Part shown: positions 1 through 7,326 of the stretch, piece after piece
How the letters are laid out: every line of letters begins with the position of its first letter
How positions within the stretch are numbered: the stretch's first letter is position 1
NCBI GenBank assembly: GCA_964497585.1
Contig: CAZCDS010000098.1
Span: 1-17,806 of the forward strand
Length of the DNA: 17,806 bases
Direction: 5' to 3'
Origin: CAZCDS01 sp964497585
GTDB taxonomy: Bacteria > Desulfobacterota > Desulfomonilia > Desulfomonilales > Desulfomonilaceae
Position numbers and translations under genes: made by a program
The notes under the pieces: generated by a model
Database searches by the model: none
Told to the model about the DNA's origin: nothing
Seen by the model: the letters and a program-made list of their open reading frames with translations, nothing else

Positions 1-122
1 CTGAACCATTCGGTCGTCCATGAGAACGCACCCTCCATTGAGAATTCCCAGGCGCCGGCAGGACCGGACGGAAAGCTGAGAAACAAAGCAAAAAGAATGG
101 CAAAGATGCCCCGGAGTCTCAT
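1..122 (-). CDS. Exported protein, N-terminal fragment (runs off window)
   Basis: The minus strand has ATG at 122-120 preceded by a strong ribosome binding site (AAGGAGG, read from 134 down to about 128). The reading frame stays open to the window edge, giving about 40 residues. It starts MRLRGIFAILFALFLSF and continues to PAGA followed by WEFSMEGAFSW. That is a classic Sec signal peptide: basic N-end, hydrophobic core, and a likely cleavage after Gly-Ala near residue 24. The mature start is aromatic and amphipathic, which would fit an outer-membrane beta-barrel, but too little is visible to name a family. It is transcribed divergently from the pseudouridine synthase gene at 538. The export signal is seen directly; the barrel idea is inference. 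Confidence 0.75.
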   Translation of the reverse strand, partial: MRLRGIFAILFALFLSFPSGPAGAWEFSMEGAFSWTTEWF

Positions 123-537
123 ATCCTCCTCCTTAACCACGAGACAAACCGATACGAACCATTGATCGGCCGGGGGTGCGAGGGAAAATGGCCACGCTCC
201 ACACGCGCGGCGTCCTGCGGAACAATCGTCCCGGCAGAGTCGCCGTGCCACGGGGCATGTCCGTCAGTACAGCCGCGAACACGGCCGAATCATCAGGGAA
301 GATGAAGGGCTCTCGACGATAGTGTTACGATGCAGAATTACATGCTACGAAGGACCCTGTCAAGGACAAAAGTGCTACGGTTGCCAAATACTGGTGACCG
401 CTCGCGGCGGAGCCGAAAGAAAGCACGCGTCCCAATCACGTCCGCCAACGCGAAGTGGTATAAGAGAAATTCCGATGCGTGGTTCGTCAGCACACAGCGC
501 TCCGCGTGTTGGACTGGCAAACGATCGGAGACCTCGG
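123..537. other. Divergent intergenic region, no gene recognised
   Basis: About 415 bases separate the exported-protein gene (leftward) and the pseudouridine synthase gene (rightward). An open frame from 322 runs into the synthase without a stop, but its first 72 codons do not resemble the RluD family and the ribosome binding site at 527-530 marks a later start. The region should hold promoters for both genes. I cannot point to a convincing -35/-10 pair or to an RNA gene. Confidence 0.6.
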
Positions 538-1512
538 ATGATGATTTCCCCCTCGTCTTTGCTCGTTGGTGAGGGTAGCGCCGACAGAGCCGACAGGGTA
601 CTGGCTCGACTTCTTCCTGGGAAGCCGAGCCGCGCCTCCATCGCCCGGCTTATCCGGAGCGGACGAGTACTGGTGGCCGGCAGGCCCGTACGGCCTTCAA
701 CGATCCTCAAGCCGGGGGACCGGGTGGAGATCGTTCACCGCACGGAACCCGAGGTCGCTCGGGCGCCCCAAGAGGCCCCGCGGTTTGAGATACTCTTCGA
801 GGACGATGACCTCATTATCGTGGATAAGCCGGCCGGGCTGGTGGTCCACCCCGCGGCAGGCCGGCCTCGGGGCACGCTCGTGGACGCGTTGGTACAGAGC
901 TATCCGGAAATCGTGGGAGTGGGTGAGTCCGGCAGGTGGGGGGTCGTGCATCGGCTGGACAAAGACACCTCCGGCGTGATGGTCGTTGCCAGGAGCGCTT
1001 TAGCTCACGCGAAACTCTCCGCCGCGTTCAAGGAGCACGCGATTCACCGGGTTTATCTGGCACTCGTCAGGGGAGACCCCGGCAGAGACCAAGGAATAGT
1101 GGATGCTCCCCTGGGAAGGCACGTGCGTGATCGCAAACGAATCTCCGTCGCGACCTCTAAACCAAGGCACGCGGTGACGAAGTGGAAGGTCAGGGAACGG
1201 TTCGGAGGATTGACACTCCTTGAAGTTGCTCCCGAGACCGGAAGGACCCACCAGATCAGGGTCCATCTTGCTCACGCCGGACTTCCGGTTGTGGGCGACC
1301 GGGTATACGGTCGTGCCCGCAGGAACGCCGGTGTACGGGATCCGCGGCTGAGAGAAGCATCGACTGCAATGGCGAGACAAGCCCTGCACGCGGCCGAACT
1401 TGGGTTTTCGCATCCGCGGCACGGGGAATATCTGCGGTTCGTCTCGCCATTGCCGCCGGACATGGATCGTGCGTTGGAGATCTGCCGCAGAAGCCTGAAC
1501 AAAGAATCTTAA
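538..1512 (+). CDS. rluD: RluD-family 23S rRNA pseudouridine synthase
   Basis: The enzyme isomerises uridine to pseudouridine in RNA; RluD proper modifies helix 69 of 23S rRNA. The 325-residue product has an S4 RNA-binding domain at about residues 16-70 and then the catalytic domain. VDKPAGLVVHPAAG lies at 95-108, and the family signature GVVHRLDKDTSG spans 135-146 with the catalytic Asp at 141. GRTHQIRVHLAH follows further on. The open frame extends upstream to 322, but ATG at 538 (or 541) has GGAG at 527-530 and matches the normal family length of about 320. It stands alone on the plus strand, followed by a small unknown gene. The family is certain; the exact paralogue (RluD versus RluC or a related enzyme) is less so. 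Confidence 0.9.
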   Translation: MMISPSSLLVGEGSADRADRVLARLLPGKPSRASIARLIRSGRVLVAGRPVRPSTILKPGDRVEIVHRTEPEVARAPQEAPRFEILFEDDDLIIVDKPAGLVVHPAAGRPRGTLVDALVQSYPEIVGVGESGRWGVVHRLDKDTSGVMVVARSALAHAKLSAAFKEHAIHRVYLALVRGDPGRDQGIVDAPLGRHVRDRKRISVATSKPRHAVTKWKVRERFGGLTLLEVAPETGRTHQIRVHLAHAGLPVVGDRVYGRARRNAGVRDPRLREASTAMARQALHAAELGFSHPRHGEYLRFVSPLPPDMDRALEICRRSLNKES

Positions 1513-1621
1513 CCGGTCGCGGTGCATCATATTTAGCAGAACTGCCAGTCATGGCCGGATGTGCGACCCTGGGCGATCAATTCGGGTTGCGGCCACATCA
1601 GGGAGAAGGGAGGCCGCTGCA

Positions 1622-1864
1622 ATGGAGCTGGAGAAAAAAAAGACGGAATACGTGGACGCGGCAGAAGAAGACCTCACAGGCTTTCTTATCGACCCGAGCG
1701 ACGTGTGGATGGAACATGAATCCGACCGTCCGAGAATTGAACTGTGGCCGGACGAAGAGGGGTGGGATCGATGGGTCTCCTCCCACGAGGAAAAGCGACG
1801 AAACGCCCTGTGTAGCCTGCGCTCGATGAAAGCAAGCCCCTTTTGTGCTTTGGGTTACCTCTAG
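1622..1864 (+). CDS. Small acidic hypothetical protein
   Basis: An 80-residue frame starts with ATG at 1622 behind GGGAGG at 1608-1613 (8-base spacing). Residues 1-55 are strongly acidic and rich in Glu, Asp and Trp (for example IELWPDEEGWDRWV), which looks like a genuine folded or partner-binding protein. The last 15 residues (after EEKRRNALCSL) look less protein-like, so the end may be frayed or frameshifted. The frame could begin at 1559, but the ribosome binding site favours 1622. No family is recognised. It lies 109 bases after rluD and points towards the minus-strand gene ending at 2002. Confidence 0.45.
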   Translation: MELEKKKTEYVDAAEEDLTGFLIDPSDVWMEHESDRPRIELWPDEEGWDRWVSSHEEKRRNALCSLRSMKASPFCALGYL

Positions 1865-2001
1865 CGGCAAACATGCCCAACACCGTCATCGAGACCTTTG
1901 ACCGCATTTCTTTATCGAAGAGGCAAGAGGGAGAGAGCTGTCTCGCACGGCAGCCCTTCGCGATAAACGCTCACCTTGGTGCCTGATAGTTCTCCTTTTC
2001 A

Positions 2002-2649
2002 TCAAGTCCTGGTGGTCGGAGGTTCAACCGGATTGCCGATCGCCGTGAGGATACCGTGGCACTTGCACGAGGTGGCGACGATACACCTGCTGGAAGTGAC
2101 CGTGCCGGCCAATTTCCTCAGCTCGTCCATCCTGTACCCACCGACGCCCGGCAGGATCTGATGACTCCGCTGCACCAAAACTTGGAAACCCGGTGCCTCC
2201 AATCGTTCGAGAACCCCATAGAGCGGCTCATCGCGACGCTCGCCCGTGACTGTGCAGTAATCGCCTTCCGGACAATCATCAGGGCAGAGGAAGTGCGCGA
2301 AACTGCAACAGAGATTTGAATCATCGAGGGAGAAAGGATTCGGGACCTGATTGGCGAGTTCTTTGGGAAGCGTAACCGGCTCCATGTCCGATAATCGCGC
2401 ACAGAGGTAGGCGGCCGCGAGGTGAAAAGGCACCATGGGAATCACGACGTCCCGGTCCTCCAGGCCCGGCTCTTCGACTAGGAATGACACCGCGTCCCCC
2501 CTGTGCGTGAGAACGAGGGAGGGGGGGCCGAGCCCGGTCAAACCTTCCTTTCGCTCGACGACAAGGAGGGGTCGGTCAGGGAAGCGCTCCTTCAATCTGT
2601 CGAAGGCCAGGCGGCCAAACTTGCCGAATCCCATGATAAGGTATTTCAT
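2002..2649 (-). CDS. Cys-rich Rossmann-like protein, coupled to prmC
   Basis: The product has 215 residues. The N-terminus, MKYLIMGFGKFGRLAFDRL, is a beta-strand, Gly-rich loop and helix of the type that binds dinucleotides, as in TrkA-N-like domains; the loop reads GFGKFG. The middle has a dense Cys cluster at residues 114, 115, 122, 126 and 132 (NLCCSFAHFLCPDDCPEGDYC). Three more Cys near the C-terminus (189, 195, 197) suggest a metal or Fe-S centre. No membrane segment is visible. Its ATG overlaps the TGA of prmC (TCAT at 2646-2649, ATGA on the coding strand), so translation is very likely coupled. I do not recognise a named family. An NAD-binding or redox-sensing role is inference from the two motifs. 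Confidence 0.8.
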   Translation of the reverse strand: MKYLIMGFGKFGRLAFDRLKERFPDRPLLVVERKEGLTGLGPPSLVLTHRGDAVSFLVEEPGLEDRDVVIPMVPFHLAAAYLCARLSDMEPVTLPKELANQVPNPFSLDDSNLCCSFAHFLCPDDCPEGDYCTVTGERRDEPLYGVLERLEAPGFQVLVQRSHQILPGVGGYRMDELRKLAGTVTSSRCIVATSCKCHGILTAIGNPVEPPTTRT

Positions 2650-3524
2650 GTGCTTGCCACTGCAACCCTGGGCTTTCCCGAGAGATCCTCGCGGAAGTTG
2701 ATCCGCCCGAAGCGCCCGTGCGAAGCGAGTGTGTCCCTGACCGCGTCGCGCTGATCGTCTCCAAACTCGAGAATCAGCGCTCCGGAATTCTCAAGGAAGT
2801 CCCTGGCGCGTGAGGCGATAGCCCGAATGACGTCAAGCCCGTCAACGCCTCCGTCAAGCGCGAGCCGCGGCTCGAAGCCGACAATTTCCGGTTCGAGGGT
2901 CTCCAGTACGCTGGTCGGAATATAGGGAGGATTGGAACAGATTATATCGAATGACTCCCCGTCTGGAATTTCTGAGAAGAGATCCGAAGCCAGGAATCGG
3001 ATCGACGCGCTGACTCCGAGGTCCGTGGCATTGGACCGGGCCACTTCGAGCGCTTTAGGGTCGAGGTCGGTCGCAACGATGCCCACGGCCGTGACTTCCT
3101 TTGCAACCGCGAGCGAGACAGCACCGGACCCCGTTCCTATCTCAAGGACCCTTGGCTCGTCGATGCCTCTGACCTTCTCCAGTACCGCCTGGACAAGTGT
3201 TTCCGTTTCGGGTCGAGGAATCAGCACACCTGGAGCTATCCGAAGTGGCAGAGACCAGAATTCCCTGGTTCCGGTGATCAGCGCCACCGGCTCCCGTTTC
3301 GCCCGCCGAGAAACGAGTTCCCGGTATCGGTCCCTCTCAACCTGAAGGAGCGGCCGGTCGAGATTGAGATAGAGGTACAGCCTATCTACCCGCAACGCGT
3401 GGGCCAGCAGGATGTCTGCATCAAGTCTTGCCGAGGCGATGCCCTTGTCCGCGAAATGGGACGCGGTCCATTCCAGGACGTCCTGTATGGTCCATCGATT
3501 TGTCGTCTTTACGTTGCGATTCAT
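2646..3524 (-). CDS. prmC: Release factor glutamine methyltransferase PrmC
   Basis: PrmC methylates the Gln of the GGQ motif in peptide chain release factors RF1 and RF2, using S-adenosylmethionine. From ATG at 3524 the product has 292 residues, the usual size. It shows the N-terminal helical domain (DADILLAHAL), then FWSLPLRIAPGVLIPRPETE, the SAM-binding loop VLEIGTGSGAVSLAVA (about 127-141) and the catalytic NPPY motif at 198-201. The frame extends to 3629, but the added 35 residues are not family-like and 3524 fits the alignment; the Shine-Dalgarno sequence there is weak. prfA, its common partner, is not visible here. It is followed by the Cys-rich gene with a 4-base overlap. Confidence 0.93.
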   Translation of the reverse strand: MNRNVKTTNRWTIQDVLEWTASHFADKGIASARLDADILLAHALRVDRLYLYLNLDRPLLQVERDRYRELVSRRAKREPVALITGTREFWSLPLRIAPGVLIPRPETETLVQAVLEKVRGIDEPRVLEIGTGSGAVSLAVAKEVTAVGIVATDLDPKALEVARSNATDLGVSASIRFLASDLFSEIPDGESFDIICSNPPYIPTSVLETLEPEIVGFEPRLALDGGVDGLDVIRAIASRARDFLENSGALILEFGDDQRDAVRDTLASHGRFGRINFREDLSGKPRVAVAST

Positions 3525-3730
3525 GTGTCCACAGCTTACGTTCATCCTACTATCCGGCGCACAGTTCGTCCAGGCGATCTTCCATGAGCTGTATTTGGTT
3601 GCACTTGTCCGCCCGTACGGGCTGTCCATGCCTCTTTCAGGCCGCCGTCAGCCGAATTTTTTCCATGCAGCAGGGAACCCCGCGACCGTGAGCGTGTCTT
3701 AATGTTTAACCCACTTCCTACCCCCTAACG

Positions 3731-3757
3731 AAATCCCGGTCCTAGGAGCCGGGGTTT
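3731..3757. repeat. Hairpin, 9-bp stem
   Basis: AAATCCCGG (3731-3739) pairs with CCGGGGTTT (3749-3757), with one G-T wobble and a 9-base loop. No T-run follows on the plus strand. It sits about 110 bases before the etfB promoter candidate, so it could be a leftover terminator or a regulatory hairpin; no role is proven. Confidence 0.45.
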
Positions 3758-3775
3758 CGCCCTCCTGAGATAGTA

Positions 3776-3805
3776 GGCATTGAGGGGCATTCGACCCCTC
3801 ATGCC
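3776..3805. repeat. Hairpin, 11-bp stem with one bulge
   Basis: GGCAT-T-GAGGGG (3776-3787) pairs with CCCCTC-ATGCC (3795-3805), leaving a single bulged T and a 7-base loop. It lies between prmC and the etfB promoter. No T-tract follows, so it is not a classic terminator. Confidence 0.5.
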
Positions 3806-3839
3806 CTGCCCGCCTTGTGTCAGTTACGGCGCAATCAGC

Positions 3840-3869
3840 TTGACAATCCCGTGTTCTCAGCGTTATTTT
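3840..3869 (+). promoter_or_regulatory. Sigma70-like promoter for the etf operon
   Basis: A perfect -35 box TTGACA lies at 3840-3845, followed after 18 bases by TATTTT at 3864-3869 (4 of 6 matches to the -10 consensus). It ends 38 bases before the etfB start codon, a sensible distance. The -10 box is only fair, so the start point is approximate. Confidence 0.5.
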
Positions 3870-3907
3870 TTTTGATCCCCACCTCTTTTGCATCACGGGA
3901 GATACCG

Positions 3908-4705
3908 ATGAACATCATTGTCCTGGTCAAGCAGGTCCCGAACACTACGGAAGTGCGGATCGATCCGAAAACCGGGAACCTCATCCGGGAAGGTGTTGAG
4001 AGCATTATGAACCCGGAGGATCGCCATGCGCTAGAAGCTGCCCTTCACATCAAGGACTCCATGCCCGCGCAGGTGACCGTAGTGTCGATGGGGCCTCCCC
4101 AGGCGATCGATGTCATCTGCGAAGCCCTGGCCACGGGGGCTGACCGTGGAATTCTACTGACGGACAGAGTATTTGCCGGGGCAGACACCTGGGCGACGTC
4201 GACCACTCTGGGAATGGCGATTCGGAAAATCGGGGACTTTGACCTGATCCTTGCCGGAAGACAAGCAGTGGACGGTGACACTGCTCAGATCGGCCCCCAG
4301 GTTGCCGAGTACCTCGACATACCGCAGCTCACCTACGTTCAACGGCTGGAAGTCCGGGAAGGCTCGGTGATCGCGGAGCGTGTGCTGGAAGACGGTTGCG
4401 AGCACATAGAGGCGCCCACTCCTGTGCTCGCGACGGTTCTGGCTGCGCTGAACGAGCCCCGTTATCCAACGGTCCACGGGATCCTCGATGCTACGACTGA
4501 ACGGTCGCCCATCGAGATTTGGAACGCCGCCGACCTGGGGGCCAAAGCCCAGGACCTGGGGTTGCCGGGCTCGTTGACTCAGGTTGTGCGAACGTTCACC
4601 CCCAAGGAGGCGCGGCAAACGGAATATTTGGACGGGAGCGCCGCGTCGGTAGCCACACAGTTGATAGAGGCGCTCCGCCAAAAGGAAATTCGCCTCGGAG
4701 AATGA
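3908..4705 (+). CDS. etfB: Electron transfer flavoprotein beta subunit
   Basis: EtfB forms the heterodimeric Etf with EtfA and carries electrons between acyl-CoA dehydrogenases and other carriers. The 265-residue product starts MNIIVLVKQVPNTTEVRIDP, has MNPEDRHALEAAL and shows the signature AGRQAVDGDTAQIGPQVAEY. This is the sequence type of clostridial and syntrophic Etfs that use NAD(H), where EtfB binds an extra flavin; this follows from overall resemblance, not from tested residues. ATG at 3908 has GGGAG at 3897-3901; the frame extends further up but with no family match. It is first in the operon etfB-etfA-acyl-CoA dehydrogenase, and etfA starts one base after its stop. Confidence 0.93.
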   Translation: MNIIVLVKQVPNTTEVRIDPKTGNLIREGVESIMNPEDRHALEAALHIKDSMPAQVTVVSMGPPQAIDVICEALATGADRGILLTDRVFAGADTWATSTTLGMAIRKIGDFDLILAGRQAVDGDTAQIGPQVAEYLDIPQLTYVQRLEVREGSVIAERVLEDGCEHIEAPTPVLATVLAALNEPRYPTVHGILDATTERSPIEIWNAADLGAKAQDLGLPGSLTQVVRTFTPKEARQTEYLDGSAASVATQLIEALRQKEIRLGE

Positions 4706-4706
4706 G

Positions 4707-5897
4707 ATGCCTGGAATCAAGATCGACCTGCACAAATGCAATGGCTGCACCATGTGTGCGCGGTCCTGTCCGTACCAGGCCATTGTCATCGAAGACAAGA
4801 AGGCCGTATGGCTGGAAGACCGATGCGTTCTCTGCGGCGCGTGCCTCGAATCCTGCAAGTTCGAAGCGCTCCTGGGAGAGATGCCAACCCGTGAGATACC
4901 GGACTTCAGCGACTACCGGGGGGTGATGGTATTCGTTGAGCAGCATGACGGCGTTTTCCACCGTTCCGCATTCGAGCTTATCGGATGCGCTCGCGCGTTG
5001 GCCGACGATCTCGGTGAACAGGTCGTGGCCACGGTTTTCGGACAGAGCGTCGCGGACAACGCGGCCCAGCTCATTCACCACGGAGCGGATCGCTGCATCG
5101 TCGTAGAGAACTCCGCACTCGCCTATTATCAGACCTGTACGTACACCCATGTATTGGGCGAGATCGTGAGGAAACACAACCCGAGCATACTCCTCATTGC
5201 AGCCACGCATCTCGGCCGGGATTTCGCACCTCGCCTGGCCCGGAGAATCGGTCTGGGACTTACCGCGGACTGCACGAGGCTCTCGATTGATCCCGAGGAA
5301 AAGATCCTCCTCCAGACGCGCCCCGCGTTCGGGGGAAACATCATGGCTACCATTGTGACCCGCTACTCTCGTCCCCAGACCTCGACGGTCCGTCCGGGAA
5401 TCATGAAGGCCCTGGATCCGGACCCGTCCCGAGTCGGCGAGATCGTGGTGGAAGAGGTCGACATGGTCGATTGCCGGGAATTCACCAGAGTCCTGGAATG
5501 CGTGCTCAAGGAGGAGAAGGGGCCCGACCTGGTTTCGGCCAAGATCATCGTTGCGGGCGGACGTCCCATTTGTAACGATCGGGGAATCGGCGTTTTGAAG
5601 GAATTCGCCGACGCGGTCGGGGGACAAGTGGCCTGTACGAGAGTTGTGGTGGAAGAAGGGTTCCTGCCTCCGGAACACCAGGTGGGGCAGACGGGGTGTA
5701 CGGTGAGACCGGAGGTCTATTTCGCGTGCGGCATTTCCGGCGCGGTGCAGCACAAAGCAGGAATGGACGGATCGCGCTACGTCATTGCGATCAACAAGGA
5801 TCCTGACGCGCCGATCTTTGAGATCGCCGATTATGCGATCGTTGGGGACCTCTTCGAGATCCTTCCCGCGCTCACCCGCGAGGTGAAGGGAGAATAG
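4707..5897 (+). CDS. etfA: Etf alpha subunit with N-terminal 2x[4Fe-4S] ferredoxin domain
   Basis: The 396-residue EtfA is longer than the usual 310-330 because it has a ferredoxin domain in front. Two CX2CX2CX3C motifs are intact, at Cys 11, 14, 17, 21 and Cys 40, 43, 46, 50. Residues from about 68 on form the Etf alpha domain. The C-terminal FAD-binding part is clear: IIVAGGRP, QVGQTG, YFACGISGAVQHKAGM and VIAINKDPDAPIF. The layout matches CarE of the Acetobacterium woodii caffeyl-CoA reductase complex, where such a subunit works with a bifurcating Etf. The gene follows etfB with one base between, so they are co-translated. A ferredoxin-linked role is inferred; bifurcation itself cannot be read from the sequence. 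Confidence 0.93.
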   Translation: MPGIKIDLHKCNGCTMCARSCPYQAIVIEDKKAVWLEDRCVLCGACLESCKFEALLGEMPTREIPDFSDYRGVMVFVEQHDGVFHRSAFELIGCARALADDLGEQVVATVFGQSVADNAAQLIHHGADRCIVVENSALAYYQTCTYTHVLGEIVRKHNPSILLIAATHLGRDFAPRLARRIGLGLTADCTRLSIDPEEKILLQTRPAFGGNIMATIVTRYSRPQTSTVRPGIMKALDPDPSRVGEIVVEEVDMVDCREFTRVLECVLKEEKGPDLVSAKIIVAGGRPICNDRGIGVLKEFADAVGGQVACTRVVVEEGFLPPEHQVGQTGCTVRPEVYFACGISGAVQHKAGMDGSRYVIAINKDPDAPIFEIADYAIVGDLFEILPALTREVKGE

Positions 5898-5976
5898 GCC
5901 GAACCATCAGCCGCGGGTGATCCGACGATCCAAACCTGCAGACGGCTGCAACCAAAGAAAGCACCAGGGGCGCCCA

Positions 5977-7122
5977 GTGAACCAGATACCGAGAATGAAA
6001 CCGGAGGAACTCATCCGTAAGACCTTCGCTCGTTTCACGGATGAGGAGGTTATCCCCAAGGCCCGTGAAATGGATGAGGCGGGGGAGTTCCCACGATGGA
6101 TGTTCGAGAAGATCGCCAAGACCGGCGCCTACGGGATCAGATATCCGCGGTCGGTCGGCGGCGCGGGGGGAAATACGACCCAGTTTTGCATTATGGTTGA
6201 GGAACTGGCTCGCGGGTCCATGAGCGTCGCCGCGTTCACTGCCATGCAGTGCCTGATGGGAACCAACTTCCTCTACGAGTACGGTACGCCGGAACTGCAC
6301 GAGCGATTGTTCGGGCCGGCAATCCGCGGAGAGAAGGTCGCGTCCTTCGCGCTGACCGAAGCTGACGCGGCCACCGATCTGGGCGCGGTCAAGACAACCG
6401 CGATGAGCGATGGGGACCGGTGGGTGATCAACGGTTCCAAGACCTGGATCACCAATGCTCCGGTCGCGGATTTTTACACGGTTCTGTGCCAGACGGATAA
6501 GTCCAAGGGTCTGAAAGGACTAAACTTTTTTCTTATCGAGCGTGACGCCCCGGGACTTTACGTATCAAGAAAATTTGACAAGCTCGGCACACGTGCCACC
6601 GAGATCTCGGAACTCGCCTTTACGGATGTGGTCATTCCCTTCGAAAACAGGCTGGGACGTGAAGGACAAGGCGTCGGCAACCTCATGCGGATACTGGCCG
6701 TGATTCGGGCCATGACGGCTGCCCTCTCTCTCGGTCTTGCTCGGGCCGCCTACGATCATTCCAAGGCCTACGCGATGGAACGGGTCCAGTTTAAGAAGCG
6801 AATCGGCAGCTACCAACTGGTGCAGCAGAAGATCGCCAATATGGCCACGGACATCTGGGCGTCTCAGCTCATGACCTACGCTACGACCGAGAAAATCGAC
6901 CGGGGAGAGAGAGCCCTCAAGGAAGCATCTATGGCCAAGTACTTCGTTTCTGAAGTGGCCTGCCGCGCCGCGGACGAGGCAACACGGATCTTTGGGGCGT
7001 ACAGCTACTCGATGGAGTACGACGTCCAGCGTTTCTATCGGGACTGCAGGTTCCTGCTCTTCGGCGGTGGAACCTCGGAGATACTCCAAACGATCATCTC
7101 AAGAGAATGCGGGGTCTTTTGA
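5977..7122 (+). CDS. Acyl-CoA dehydrogenase family protein, atypical active site
   Basis: This FAD enzyme family oxidises acyl-CoA to enoyl-CoA, or reduces enoyl-CoA, with electrons passed through Etf. From GTG at 5977 (AGGGG at 5966-5970) the product has 381 residues, the normal size; the frame could extend to GTG 5917. Family motifs present are FALTEADAATDLGA (124-137), WVINGSKTWITNA (149-161), the GQGVGNLMRIL helix, and FYRDCRFLLFGGGTSEI near the end. The usual catalytic Glu of YEGTSEI is Gly364 here. The alternative position used by isovaleryl- and long-chain enzymes, just before the conserved Arg, is Ile243. The substrate is therefore open: a short-chain, cyclic or aromatic-derived acyl-CoA is possible. 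It is the third gene of the etf operon. Confidence 0.9.
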   Translation: MNQIPRMKPEELIRKTFARFTDEEVIPKAREMDEAGEFPRWMFEKIAKTGAYGIRYPRSVGGAGGNTTQFCIMVEELARGSMSVAAFTAMQCLMGTNFLYEYGTPELHERLFGPAIRGEKVASFALTEADAATDLGAVKTTAMSDGDRWVINGSKTWITNAPVADFYTVLCQTDKSKGLKGLNFFLIERDAPGLYVSRKFDKLGTRATEISELAFTDVVIPFENRLGREGQGVGNLMRILAVIRAMTAALSLGLARAAYDHSKAYAMERVQFKKRIGSYQLVQQKIANMATDIWASQLMTYATTEKIDRGERALKEASMAKYFVSEVACRAADEATRIFGAYSYSMEYDVQRFYRDCRFLLFGGGTSEILQTIISRECGVF

Positions 7123-7239
7123 CAGGCGACGCGGACCAGTGGCCGGCACGATGCATAGGGGTTGGTATCCACGGCTCGCAGTTGTAATAAGTCCCCCATA
7201 TCCACCAGCGGCATACATCGACCTTGGTTCTCGTGGTCT

Positions 7240-7263
7240 CCGGACGTTCCGCGGAACGTCCGG
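7240..7263. repeat. Perfect 24-bp palindrome between convergent genes
   Basis: CCGGACGTTCCG (7240-7251) is followed immediately by its exact reverse complement (7252-7263). It lies between the acyl-CoA dehydrogenase gene (ends 7122) and the minus-strand gene ending at 7327. No T-tract flanks it on either side, so it is either a factor-assisted bidirectional stop or a protein-binding site. Confidence 0.75.
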
Positions 7264-7326
7264 CAACTCGATCTCCCATGACGCCTTCCGAATGGGCGCT
7301 CCAGGGAATCTCATCAAGACTCCGTA

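Larger units (their letters stand above)
3525..3839. other. Intergenic region between prmC and the etf operon
   Basis: This stretch lies between divergent genes. It holds a 12-base palindrome GCCCGTACGGGC (3611-3622) and the two hairpins listed separately. On the minus strand a short open frame ends ...MEDRLDELCAG at a TAG inside the region, but it has no convincing start. Nothing else is recognised. Confidence 0.5.

Noticed and set aside
322..537. 72-codon upstream extension of the pseudouridine synthase
   Set aside because: The extra residues do not fit the family, and a ribosome site sits just before ATG 538.
4596..5753. 385-residue minus-strand frame
   Set aside because: It is antisense to etfB and etfA, which carry clear family motifs.
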